A stretch of 49,389 nt of DNA, taken from Stemphylium vesicarium (Eukaryota; Ascomycota; Dothideomycetes; Pleosporales; Pleosporaceae). Of the stretch, positions 9,641-20,290 are shown one piece after another. Location: NCBI GenBank assembly GCA_004380135.1, contig QXCR01000191.1, positions 1-49,389 of the forward strand, in the 5' to 3' direction. The notes below the pieces were generated by a model. That model did not search any database, was not told the DNA's origin, and was given only the letters and a program-made list of their open reading frames with translations. Positions within the stretch are counted from its first letter, which is position 1. Every line of letters starts with the position of its first letter. A program made the position numbers and the translations under genes.

Positions 9641-11430
9641 TTAATGTACCGCGCAAGCATTACTAGTGTGCTGATAAACCACGCAGAGAAGGAAAAGAGA
9701 CATTTACTTGGTCAACGTAGGTTTTTAGATACTTTGAGAAGAAGAACTTTTTGGTTTGCCGTGTCGCGGTTTTTGAGTAAGCCGAAGGATATTAATTGCA
9801 ACGGGGGAAGGCGACCGAACACATTTCTGGTATGCACTCTGTTTTATAGTAAGTCGCCGGAGAAGACTGCAATTGACGTCGATGTATTGTAGGGCAAAGC
9901 GCGAGGTAGACTCGCAGAGCAGAAGGAAGGGAAGCAAAGACATGCAAGTCTGAGGTATAGCGTTGAGAGAAGAGCAGCCATACTCTGCGAGGAAGGTGTT
10001 TTTAAGAAGAGAGAAGTTCAGACCGATAAAAGAAATGTCCTCTCGGACTATGAGTTTTCTAAGATTTTGAGAGGAGTAAAATAAGAGTGATCCTAAAGCC
10101 GGAGAAAATGGATTTTTAGGTCAGAGCAATTAGGCGACACATATCAGCCATCTTCTCTGCTTTTGTTTTCGAGAGTGGAACAAGTGTGAAGAAGTAAAGT
10201 CTCCGCCTCGCGCCGAGCGAGGGCTTTTATACACCACACTCCACCCCGCCGTCTAGTCCAGTCCAGCCCAAGCCGGGGAGAAAGCTACATACAATCCTCA
10301 TCTTCCATGTTCTCATCTAAGGCGGAGACACGGAGAAGAGGGCACATGCGTACATATCGTCATGTTTTCCAGATCTTCAGAACCGCATATCGCACACTAC
10401 ACACGCGGCGAACAACGAGCGAACAGCATACTCATTTAGCTATGTCTTTTCGCTTTTTTTGGCGCCCAAGGCGAAACCAGACCGACACATAGAAACGGCG
10501 GAGAGGCGCTTTGTTTCAAAAAGTATCACAGATAGAGAAAGGCATTGTGCGCTGTTAATTGGTTTTTATGCGGAAGGAGGGAAATGAGTAGATGTATCTA
10601 GACCGTAATCTTCGAGTATTGTTTTTCTGACAAGGCGGAGACAGACACAGAAAGCCATAAACCTGTGTACCGAGTCTTTCCTCTTCTCCGCACACAACAT
10701 AATGTGTCCAAAGGAAGCTTTTTTTGATGGCGATGGCGATGGCGGTGGTGATGGCCAGACTTGGCAACGATCAAGCCAATCAAGCCGGGCTAACCTAATA
10801 TAGTGACTCACTAGCTCACATAGGTTGAGACTTTACTAAATTCGGTGAGATTGGCTTGATTGTTGCTAAGTCTGGTGATGGCGAGGAGCAGTGGACACAT
10901 GAATGTAGAGAGCTATAGTATTTTTCCTTTAGGAGAGCGGTGAAGAGGGAGAGGGAGACGGGCGGAAATAGGGAGGGAAGCGAGGTGCTTTGAAGCAAGG
11001 GCCGCACCCGGACGAGAAGACATATGAGCGTTGCGGAAGTATTTGCCAAAGGCGGAGAGAGCCAGCCACCATACATTTTTCATGGAACATTTTAAGGTCG
11101 CAGACGGCAGAAAGACATGACTGCCATTTCATCTTCTTTTAATACGGAATGCGAAGAAAGACAGACACACGCACACCTGCTTTCCGAACATTGATTGTCA
11201 GAAGAACCGCAGACGGGAGAAAGACATGAACACTTCATATACGGTATTTAATGCCAAAGGCGAAGACCGCCAGACATGTGCAACTCGCTCTGCCTTTTAT
11301 TTTCCAGAAAGCCTGCAGACGGGCGAGAAGGCACGAACGCTTCATGTACGGTATTTAATGCCGAAGGGGAAGGCAGGCATATGGCTACCCAGTTTGTTTT
11401 TTAGAAAGACCCGAGGGGAAGACATCAATT
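9640..11430 (+). repeat. Degenerate tandem-like repeat region, unit about 106 bp
   Basis: The clearest units begin with a CAGACGG-type box at 11101, 11210 and 11316, with weaker ones near 10994 and 11403. Within each unit this box is followed by GAGAAAGACATGA-like sequence, then ACGGTATTTAATGCC, and then an AAAGGCGAAGA-like core. The GCCAAAGGCG-type cores sit at about 11042, 11148, 11251 and 11359, spacings of roughly 103-108 bp. Related AAGGCGGAGA cores recur at about 10319, 10470 and 10634, and weaker forms near 9690 and 9910. The units are heavily diverged. No coding frame is conserved between them. Limits are approximate. Confidence 0.55.
10750..10880. repeat. Foldback inverted repeat
   Basis: The arms 10750-10781 and 10849-10880 are imperfect reverse complements over 32 bases. 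Arm 1 contains CCAGACTTGGCAACG and the second arm its complement with several substitutions. The 67-base loop contains a second nested imperfect palindrome (AACCTAATATAGTGA versus TCACATAGGTT). Most mismatches are C-to-T in the second arm (GATCG to GATTG, GCCAAG to GCTAAG). It could be a MITE-like element or a remnant of one; no target-site duplication was established. Confidence 0.6.
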
Positions 11431-11668
11431 CTTCTTAATCGACTATTGATTTAGGACAGAAGAAAATTGGAGATGGTAAGGTTGTAAAGAAGAAAGAGAA
11501 ACGGCGAGAAGGAGAAGGCATGGGGGGTTTTGTACCCACTGCGGCACAGACAGCAAGGGACTAAAGACGTGACGTCGTCTTTTCGAAAGTTTGCAAAAGC
11601 ACATGATGAGTCTTCTAGTTTTTCGCAATGATGCTCTATATCTATCGGCATGCTGAAAAAAAAGCAAA

Positions 11669-11698
11669 ATCTATGCTCATATCCATGCTCATATCCAT
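11669..11698 (+). repeat. Short 12-base direct repeat
   Basis: CATATCCATGCT occurs as two adjoining copies, followed by a partial third (CATATCCATGC at its right edge), in AT-rich intergenic DNA. It probably arose by slippage. Confidence 0.5.
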
Positions 11699-11836
11699 GC
11701 AAGTAGTCTAAGTGAGAAATCAAGAGGCCGTGAGATGAGAGCGTACCGTGTTTACCGCACCCGTAAAAACGCCATTTCCCTCATATCTCCATCTCCGTCT
11801 ATCGCCAACACAACCATTCTCTCCCGATCTACCCCT

Positions 11837-12013
11837 CCAACCCATCCAACCTATCCAACCAATCCAACCAATCCAACCAATCCAACCAATCCAACCAATC
11901 CAACCAATCCAACCAATCCAACCAATCCAACCAATCCAACCAATCCAACCAATCCAACCAATCCAACCAATCCAACCAATCCAACCAATCCAACCAATCC
12001 AACCAATCCAACC
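11837..12013 (+). repeat. Minisatellite, unit CCAATCCAA, about 17 perfect copies
   Basis: A 9-base unit is repeated almost perfectly from about 11859 to 12013, with diverged copies on the left edge from 11837. Because the unit is a multiple of three, all frames stay open: Pro-Thr-Asn on the plus strand and Gly-Trp-Ile on the minus strand. This creates long artefactual ORFs. It starts about 12 bases beyond the stop codon of the minus-strand gene at 12026-13039, so it probably lies in that gene's 3' UTR. Copy number is expected to be polymorphic. Confidence 0.95.
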
Positions 12014-12025
12014 CATCTACTCTTC

Positions 12026-13039
12026 TCACCTGTAATCTTCCAGCCGCCCCATCAACGCCCTCCGAACCTTAGTATTAACCACACCCCCCACCCCAAAAGC
12101 CGGCACAATCCTACAGATCCTCGCCAGCGCACTCATCCCCCAATCCCTCACAACCTTCACCACCCTCCCATCCCTGCCCCCCGCCTTCGCAGCGGGGCGA
12201 TTATACAAATCCAAGCCAAGCAAATGCAACGGCGTGCTAAAAACCTGAACCGCAGCAGGCGTAACAAACTGTGCTATACTAAGCGCGCCCACATACATGC
12301 TCACACTCTCAGACATGCGGTGCTCGAGATGCGGAGCAAGCAGCGGCGGCAAGTTAAAACTAGCGAAAATGGTAAGACAATCCCTCACCGTAAACAGGGC
12401 GAAGGTCGGCAGCGGGACAGCACGCGCCGGCGCACCGGGGGCCGCAAAAAGGCGAGTAAACTGGTTATCCTTGTACAGACACAGGGCCAGATTGGCGGTA
12501 CTCGTAGCAACAAATTTACTACTCCCGCTCGTCTGCGTAGCCAGACGCTGTTTGCGGTTCAGCGTCGCAGCCGCAGTGTCGATGGTGTTGGCGGTGAGGT
12601 AGGTACCGAAATAGAGCGCGAAGATAAGGGCGAACGGCTTGCTGCGCAGGAAAACGTACGGCTTAGAAACGAGTTCCCATGCGCTTTGTTGCAGGCTGAG
12701 GCGCAGCGGGGCGCGCCCGCTTGCGTTCTCCATGATGCCTTTGTCGATCATGGTTATGATGGGTGCGACGAGGACGCCTGCTGCCCCCGCTGATAGCGCG
12801 TCGGAGCTTATGCGCAGACCCAGTTTCGACGTGTTCCATTCGCTGGGCGCGGCGTCGGTGGCGGTGGTCGTAGTGGGGGCGGTGGAGGAGGATGTCGTTG
12901 TCGTACGCGGTAGAGGCAGTTTGGGCGCGGGAATCGTAATCGAGGGCGTTGCGACGCTGGATCGTTGTCCTCCCACTACTCCATTCTCTGTCCGACCAGG
13001 CGGAGCGTTCATACCGCCGCCTCCTTGTTCCTCCCCCAT
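12026..13039 (-). CDS. Conserved fungal membrane protein, mitochondrial-carrier-like (337 residues)
   Basis: Single uninterrupted frame. The N-terminus is low-complexity (Gly/Pro, then a Thr/Ser run to about residue 65). A conserved core follows with the SKLGLRISSDALSAGAAGVL and LIFALYFGTYLTANTID blocks, FVATSTANLALCLYKD, PLPTFALFTVRDCLTIFASF, and a helix near QFVTPAAVQVFSTPLHLLG. Several hydrophobic segments alternate with basic loops, as in fungal orphan proteins related to mitochondrial carriers; this assignment is from memory of the family and not proven. The stop TGA overlaps a possible splice donor (TACAG|GTGAGA), so an additional 3' exon is conceivable but would have to lie beyond the minisatellite. 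Confidence 0.75.
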   Translation of the reverse strand: MGEEQGGGGMNAPPGRTENGVVGGQRSSVATPSITIPAPKLPLPRTTTTSSSTAPTTTTATDAAPSEWNTSKLGLRISSDALSAGAAGVLVAPIITMIDKGIMENASGRAPLRLSLQQSAWELVSKPYVFLRSKPFALIFALYFGTYLTANTIDTAAATLNRKQRLATQTSGSSKFVATSTANLALCLYKDNQFTRLFAAPGAPARAVPLPTFALFTVRDCLTIFASFNLPPLLAPHLEHRMSESVSMYVGALSIAQFVTPAAVQVFSTPLHLLGLDLYNRPAAKAGGRDGRVVKVVRDWGMSALARICRIVPAFGVGGVVNTKVRRALMGRLEDYR

Positions 13040-14427
13040 TGCAGCTTCCTCCGGTGACTGATAAACTCTCTCTTTCTATGCTGCATGTGAATCTGCCTCA
13101 AACAAAAAACCCTCTCGTCAAGGATAGAATAAACGGCTCTCTTTTTCGTTTAGTATGTGTAGGCCCTGCTATCGCAAACACTTCCCTCCTTGCCTCTTTG
13201 TAATGCAACGCCGGGGGCGAAGAGAATAAGAAACAGAAACAGCGTCTTCTGCAAAAGCGGTGGGACGTTTTTTGCGGGATTAGAACAAGAAGCCAGCCCC
13301 AGCTCATCCGCTGACGAACAAAATGTCGGAGTTTAGCGCTGGGCTGGGCTGCCAGACCCTTTCGTTTTCTTCTAACCCGGCGTTCAAACAACCGACGTCG
13401 GAGCAGGAACCACCGAGTTCCTAAGTCAAGTTCGGCCTCTTCGCGCATTCATTGGTTAGTTGTGCGCGAATGTTCGGTCTCTCGCTCGCTCTTAAAAACG
13501 TCGTGTTAGTCGAATGGGTTGAAGAAAGACGGGTACTGTCGGCTGAAAGCATAATGGCATGGATTGCAAGAGTCGCGTGCATGTTTGGAACACAACGAGA
13601 TTGAACTATTGGTGTGTGTGTGTGTGGGAGAGAGAGACCTCGGGAGGGACTCTGGCAAGCCTGAGAATGATGGGTAGACGCGGCTCAAGTGAATGAATTC
13701 CAGTAGCACAGCCTCTGCAAATCACCGGATCGTACGTAGCCTTCGAGGCGTGGAGACTTTCTCCCCCGCAATGTTCAAAAGAACGATAGATGCAAAAAAA
13801 GACGGGAGTGAAGTTGTCAGATATCAGTCTTTAAAAAATATCTCATTTTTATTCCTCTACTCAGCGTGCACTACCACCACCACCACCACCACCCCCACCA
13901 CCACCACCCCCACCACCATAAGTTCCTGCCCCTAGTTCATTTGCTCATCCACCACGTTGTGTATCATCCAAAAAAGCGCCCCTAGCCGTCAGTCATATAA
14001 TCAATTCTCAACACACACACACACACACACACACACACTTTCTTCCAACTGATTGAGATGAAAAAAAACCACCTCCCGTTTGCAGAACCAATTGGGAGAG
14101 AGAGGAGATCTGATCCCGAAAGAAAAGTGAATCCCGCTTTGCCGTCCGTCATGCATGTCATTTGCTCCCGTAGACTCCGCAAGACGCCTTGGATTTCGCT
14201 CCCGGTAAGCCCATGAAAACCCCTTTTGCAACGCCGAAAGCAAAAGAGAAGAAAATAACCATGCTAGCCATGAGAAGATGGTGAAGAAGAAAAAGAAGAT
14301 GATGATGATGAACAAGGGATTTGGCCGGTATACCTCCTTCTGCAGAAGGAACCACGGACTTTATCCAAAGAAGAGATCAAAGATAATTAGAAGAAGAAGT
14401 GGGAAGGTTTTGCTCGCTCAAGCAAAT
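13040..14427. other. Intergenic region with simple repeats
   Basis: This 1.4 kb region separates two minus-strand genes. It holds a (GT)n tract at 13612-13626, a CAC-rich imperfect repeat at 13870-13917, a (CA)n tract at 14011-14038 and an AAGATGATG-type run near 14288-14312. The ORFs here read only low-complexity sequence. The BEM1 3' UTR presumably occupies the right end. No gene supported. Confidence 0.55.
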
Positions 14428-16523
14428 TTACCGACTCGTCGTTACGCTGAGCGTCAGTTTGGGATTCCGCTCGACGGCGATTTGCAAATCCTCGTCGTTT
14501 TCGATTGGGTAAAAGTAGTTTTCTTGCTCGTCCTTGTACTCGACAATCAACTCTTCTTCTTCCTCTCCAGGCCGCTCCAGCTTCCTTCTCTCAACAAGCT
14601 TATTGTAAAGGTCGACGAATTTGAGCGAAATAGGCATGCGGATGACGACGCAGTTATCTTCTTCGAACCAGACCTTGATCTTGAGAGCCGACGATGTACC
14701 TGTGCTGGTAGCGGTGGAGCCGGACGAGTGGGCATGGGTCATGGGTGGTGGGTTGAGGTTGGTAGAGTATGCTTGTGAGGCTGCCGACTGGCCGCGTTGG
14801 TGGGTGGGGTAATTTGAGCCAGTCGAATAGGGGGTTACGGGAGTTGTGGCTTGCAGTTGATCGGCAGAAGATTGGCGACTTGTCCCTTGGGAGGGGTTAG
14901 AGGATTGGTGTGATTGCTGAGACAGACGGTACTCTTCCGCGGCGATGACGTCTGGGTCGATTTCGTAGTCGCCGTGTCTTGGGGCGAAGAAGCCCTTGAC
15001 GAGATGTCCTTGGGTGATGTGGGGTCCCAGTTTCAGCAGGTTCTTAATGTACTCGTCGAGATTGGCGCGGCGCCCGTTGGAGATGTTGTCAGTGACATAA
15101 GTGACTGGGCCTGGCATGAACGGTAGAGTACGTTCTCCCGACCCACTCGTGCCAGCCTCGACGGGGTAGGAGGCGATTAGTTGTATCTGCAGGTCGTAAA
15201 AGTCCTGGTACAGACGCTGCAGCTCCCAGTGTCGACCGTCCTCCATCTGGCACTCGATGATGAACCAGAAGATGTCGTCGGCGAAGCAGTAGCGCGGCAC
15301 GCATGCCTTGATGGGCGCGAGCAGGTTGTCGGATGTGCGGTATTGGCCTCTTTGCTGGGCCATGGAGCCGTTGCGCGAGTGCGACGAGACCTGTGCAACG
15401 TCAGCAGGGCTCTTCGGGGCCGGATGCGTGCAACTCACCGAGCTGGCCTTTTGATGTCCGCCACTATTCTGGCTCCGCACGCTCAGACGCTCCATGCCCT
15501 GTTGCAGCGACTGGCCCGAGTTTGTCTCGAGCTTGCCGAGCGGGATACTGCCGTTCTTGTAGTCTGCCGCCATCTTCTTCCACTCCTCGACCTTAGGCAC
15601 GCCGGCAGCCGTGACGGCGGCCTGCGTGTCGGCGACTGCCTGACCCGTCGTCATGTCGCGGATCTCGATAAAGGAGACGGGTATCAGGCCGGGCCCGCCA
15701 AGGCGTGTTATGGGCTTTGCGACGAACCACTCGGGGTTGGACTGGGCGATGACAATAATGGCCTCGCCCTCTTTGGCCTCGAGCTCGTCAGGCCGCTCTG
15801 CCTTGAAGTCGTAGACGACAATGCCGTAGACCATGGCGCCTGTCTTGCCGGAGCGCGACATGCGCATCTGCTGCGTCATGATGTCGTGGGCCGACGGTTG
15901 TTGCGGGCTCGTGAGGCGCTCCTGGTAGCCCGAGTCGTGGGGTTGTTGGGGTGTGGAGGAGCGAGGCGCTGAGCCACCACTGTCGCGCACTGTCTTGCCC
16001 ACGCCCTCAAAGTACGAAACAGGCACCAGTCCGCGGGTGCCGTGCAGCGGGTTGCAGGCTTCGTACCAGTCGCTGTCGTCCTCGCGCCCGACGACGTGCA
16101 GGAAGTCTCCCTGGGAAAAGCCAAGGTAGCCGGAGTTTGGGCTGGTGTCGGTGGGCTTGTAGTCGTAAAGCGCTTTTATCACCTGAAATGAGATCGCCGT
16201 TAGCTTCGCCCTCTTCTGCCCTATCGGGAAGCGGGTGCCGGGGGGAGTGCGCATCCATTAATCGCGACACCATGGACAATTTGACGACGTGGGCGCATGC
16301 TGGATGGAGCCCAAGGCGCGCGTGCGAGACTGCGAGTCCAACCGCCCAAGTTGCCCATCATCATCTTGGGCGTCGCAAGTCGCATTCACTCCCACGCGCC
16401 CCAACGTCGGTCCCGTCGGTCACTCTCTGTCTCTCTACGTACCTTCTTCGGCGGCACAATGGCTATAGCGTCCTTGGGTGGAATCGAAATGTGGTGCGGG
16501 CGGTTGTCCTTGTCGCTCTTCAT
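14428..16523 (-). CDS. BEM1: Bem1/Scd2-type polarity scaffold (595 residues)
   Basis: Exons 16523-16443, 16182-15439 and 15390-14428, all joined in phase 0. Introns are 260 and 48 nt (GTACGT...CAG and GTGAGT...CAG). Domains: SH3 at about 28-87 (VIKALYDY), second SH3 at about 145-203 (YGIVVYDF), PX domain at about 303-410 (RYCFADDIFWFIIEC) and C-terminal PB1 domain at about 505-595 (LKIKVWFEEDNC). In fungi this scaffold links Cdc42, its GEF Cdc24 (through PB1) and PAK kinase at growth sites, and also serves NADPH oxidase complexes. An ATG-AAG pair further upstream (16646-16641), followed by GTGAGC, could splice to AGC at 16517 and yield the same N-terminus (MKSDKD), so the first exon is uncertain. 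Length and domain order fit the family. Confidence 0.93.
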
Positions 16524-18328
16524 ACTCCTGCGGAACTAAGAAGACCGTTAGCACGCATGCGGGCCTTGACTCGATCGGTGCCACGGCGGGCGCGGGCGCA
16601 GGTGCACGAGTGGCGGCAAAAGCAAGTCATGAGTGCTCACCTTCATCTTGGGCTGCTGCTGAATGCGACACGGCGCAGTGAATGCGGGGGGACGGAACGC
16701 AGAGGCGGAGAGGAAGCAGACAAGGAGGTCAAAGGAAGTACTGTGACTGTCGACAGGGAACGCGGCGTGTGCGGGGGCGAGTACGCGGCTGGTGAAGGTC
16801 AATCTGAATCGTGCGCCGACCTCTCTCCAGCAGCCTGCAAGCCTGCAATCAAGAGAATGGAACCTTCGGAGCTGAGCGGCGGCGATTGTCGTCTTCAGGT
16901 ACGGCCAGTTGGGCGCAGTTAGCTAGAAGTTTAAGAAATGAGTGGGTGCTATGACTGCGAGGGATCCCAGCCCTGTACTACTTGCGACTTGGCCGCACTC
17001 TAGGCCTGTCTTGACCTCTCCCTCTGGTATAGACGCGCTGTGGTATAGAGCAGGAACCGTGGCGGCGAATCCGTGTGCCGTCTTTGTCCTCTTCCTTCTC
17101 GTATGCACCCGCCCGCTGACGACACCACGCCAAATCTGAACCAACTACCGCGAAATACAAATATGCCCGATTTGGGGGGGGGGATGGACCAACCCACACC
17201 ATCCTGACTGCCAAACCTCTAGCTGCAGGTCCACAAAACGCCTCTTGTCACCGGCCCAGTCTGCCTCTTCCGCGTTGCATTTATGCCAACCCAACCAATC
17301 ACGCCACCCTGCTAGACGATAATGCCAAACAATTACTTTTTCTCCTTGCATGAACTTGCCCATCATCTCCATGCGAACCTACACCCACATGCCCACAGCG
17401 ACCCAGTGCTTTTCATCAACAAACCTGATGGCCTTGGTCACTCATGGTATATGCTTGACGCGGCCCGAATCCACCATCTGTCAACCGCGCATCACATCAG
17501 CAACGCCCTACACATCACAACGCGGTTCCCACGCGCGCACACGCTCAGCACAACTTTCATCAACCAATGCATTCATCACTATCACCGACGCCTTGCATTC
17601 CGCGAGACCCTACAGCTAGCGCCTACCGCCATGGGACAATTGCGCCAATCCAATCACAGCCTCAACCCTCGCCCCGGCCGTCTCATTGGCCGCCTTCCAG
17701 CGCCTCCAGCCCGTGACCCACAACGATGCCATCCTACCCGCAGCCCACACAACGAATATCCAGAATCCTGACCCTGACCAACTACTTGTCCATGTTGTGA
17801 CCACATTGTCGTTCGACGTCTGTCGATCATCTGGATAATCCGATGGTGCCGTCATGGTGCCATTCTTCCACACACACCCCACGTGCAATCGGGCGAACCC
17901 GACCCGGAAGCTCTGAGACACAGGGTCCATGGCAACCGTGCAATCTCAAATAGCCTTCTAGATCAAGCCCATTACACCCCATCTTGTTTCTGAAACCACT
18001 TTTCCCCTCTTGCTGATGACGTACCAAATTACCGAAATGAATACTCCCGGGCGCGTCTGAGACGTTGGACGTAAGAGAAAGAAACTAGAAGCTTCTTCGT
18101 ATCCAACGCCCTGAGCGGGTACCCCGCCATCCGACTACTGACGTCGAAAAACGAAGCGAATGGTACCGAGAAGTCGCTGCGTGAGAAATGCGTTCCGATT
18201 CGAGCAAGGCAATGTTGACGACGCAAGTGGCGCACAAAATCGCGAAACATTAGTGTTAATGGACAACTCGGAAATCGTGATAAGAATATTGCAGAAGAGA
18301 AGAAAGCGTCGCCTGTTCCTTGGTTGGC
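16524..18328. other. Long intergenic region
   Basis: About 1.8 kb upstream of BEM1 and downstream of the THP3-like gene. It probably contains the BEM1 leader and promoter, which are long in polarity genes. A plus-strand frame at 17322-17771 reads His/Pro/Thr-rich, low-complexity sequence and is not supported. A run of nine G at 17174-17182 is notable. No RNA gene recognised. Confidence 0.5.
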
Positions 18329-19956
18329 TCATATTTGGCCCTTGATGTCTACTTTGCTGAATGCGGCGGCGCGGAGGCTCTCGATTTGTGATGCAGCTTC
18401 CCGGATCTTGACGCGATATTGGTGATCGCCTCTGTCTTCAATGATATTTTGTGCACCGTGGGTTTCGAGGAATTCACGGCACGTTTCATCGTTGTCGAAA
18501 CCAAGTTCATCAGTGAGGAAGCGGAGTGTGACATTTACGTATCTGTGGCCAGTCAGTGAACAGCTTTGCATGGAGTAAAGGACAATACGTACCCTCGGGA
18601 AATATTAGCAAGGGCGTTGAGGCGCTCACGCTCAACAAACATGTCCATGAGGTAAGCGCCCATGTTCTGGGCTTCGAGGTAGAGTCTGAAGAACTTGTGG
18701 TAGTTCCCAAGGGCTAATGAAGATCGAACGTCAAGAGCATGCTTGATCCATTCGTGAGATTTGTCTGCGTGGGTTAATTCTGCCAACATGTCGTTCATGT
18801 CGGTCTTGTTGCACGTATACACGAAATAAAGAATGCGGTACGCCTTGAACTCAGCCGGGTTGCCGCCCAGGTTCTGTGCATACAGTGCCTTCAGCTGCGT
18901 CTGGCACTGATTATACTCACCCAAATCCCCCTTTTCTAAAGATATCCGTGCATGGATCTCGTACACCTTGACGGTAAAGGCGTTCTTGATGTGTTGGACC
19001 GTGAGATCCTGGCGAAGTGACTTGAACTGGTTACAGATGTAGTTGTAGTTTTTCTCGGCTTTCCACTTCTCGACAAGCATGGCTAGGGTCTTTTTGAGAA
19101 CATGGAGGGGTCGAACGGTCTCAGCCTTGGGCGGGGCTGTCAGACGGAAATAGCTCTTCTCGAGATTCTCATTCGTTCCAACAACGGGTCCGGAAGGCAT
19201 TTCATCCTCATCTTTGCGGGGCGAGCCCCAGGGCGGTGTGGTCTTGGTGCCGTTGTTGCCGAGCTGGAAGCGTTGTCGTCGCTTGTCGAGCTCGGCCTGA
19301 TCAAACTTACTTGCGGTGTCCGCGAAGGCGTTCTTCTTATGGCGCTTTTCGTTGTGTCCGTCGGCAAAGGTCATGCGAGATGCTAGGTTAGTTTTGCGCC
19401 ATGGTGGGACATTGGCTTGCGCCTGATCGTCTTGTGGCTCTTCACCGTCGTGCGCATTGCGCTTCTTGGAGAGGAGTGTGTTCTGGTTAGTGTGCTCGGC
19501 AGAGCCATTTACGTATGCGGGGTGCATGCCGTTCAAGACGCCGTTAGTAGGCATGCCGAGTGCCGCCGCCTTTCGTTCCTCCAAAAGAAGCTCCTGAGGA
19601 AGAGGGAATGTGGGCCAATGTACCGTGTCATGCGAGTTGCGCTCGGCAAACCAGCCGATGGTCGTTTTCAGCCTCGCCTGCATGTCTGCTTGAGAGATGC
19701 CGGGTATCGCGTTCGCCGGGTCGAAGGCGCGTCTAACGTACTCGCGCACAGCGGGCGGCCACTCGACCTTCTTCTTGGGAGCTTCGGGGGCCATGGCGGA
19801 CTGCGGTCGTGGGTGAGCGAAGGCAGAGTTTCGCATGTGAGAATGAAGACTGACAGGCGCGGGTGCGGGTTGGAGGGTGGTGCGTGGAGTGACTGTGTTA
19901 TAGGCGGGTGGCTGCATTGGTCGCGGCCACGCAACAGTGGCAGAGGGCAGGGACAT
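18329..19956 (-). CDS. SAC3/GANP-domain protein, Thp3/LENG8-like (525 residues)
   Basis: Two exons, 19956-18593 and 18542-18329. The 50-nt intron (GTACGT...CAG) interrupts a Gly codon after NISR. The start chosen is the first ATG (MSLPSATVAWP). The N-terminus is Pro-rich and disordered, followed by EWPPAVREYVRRAF. A basic KKR..AHDGEE region comes next. The C-terminal SAC3/GANP domain (about 275-525) contains LEKSYFRLTAPP, the RPLHVLKKTLAMLVEKW helix, NQFKSLRQDLTVQHIKN and AYRILYFVYTCN. This matches the THP3/LENG8 subgroup, which acts with Csn12 in mRNA elongation and processing in yeast. Transcribed divergently from VPS36 with a 334-bp gap. Confidence 0.9.
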
Positions 19957-20290
19957 GGGTTGAGCAAGCAAAGCAAACAATGTGGAGGTAGAGGTAGAGG
20001 TAGAGTTGAAGGAGACTGTGGAGTGAGTAGTTGCAGAGCGGAGAGGAGATGAAAGGGCAATATAGCGCGCGTGGGCGGAGATCTAATGTGGTGGTGGGCG
20101 TGGAGGTGAGAGTGAAGCGACGGCCCGCTCGACTGATTTGCATCGCTCCTTCCTTGGCGGAGTCCAGCCGTAACGGGCCTAGCGCTGGCCCAATGACGAG
20201 TGCCAGGCCTGTAGATGGACCATGGGTCAATGGCTCCCGATGGCAACGCCATGGCTGCACCTCGCATACATGCACTGCCAGATGGTCTGA
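19957..20290. promoter_or_regulatory. Bidirectional promoter between THP3-like gene and VPS36
   Basis: A 334-base gap between divergent start codons. It includes a (GTAGAG)n-like purine tract at about 19984-20003, just upstream of the THP3-like start. No separate gene is visible. Shared regulation of the two housekeeping genes is plausible from layout only. Confidence 0.4.

Noticed and set aside
8254..10492. Several short ORFs in the repeat-rich stretch
   Set aside because: No signal peptide, domain or codon bias; frames are not shared between repeat units.
11720..12793. Long ORFs reading Gly-Trp-Ile or Pro-Thr-Asn repeats
   Set aside because: They arise from the 9-base minisatellite, which is open in every frame; no domain outside the repeat.
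12936..13448. Minus-strand ORF of 116 codons upstream of the carrier-like gene
   Set aside because: Arg/Phe-rich translation without domain; overlaps the expected promoter.
15181..16922. Long plus-strand frames opposite BEM1
   Set aside because: Shadows of the high-GC coding strand; the minus strand shows clear SH3, PX and PB1 domains.
17322..17771. His/Pro-rich plus-strand ORF of 149 codons
   Set aside because: Low complexity, no conserved motif, located in a probable promoter/leader region.
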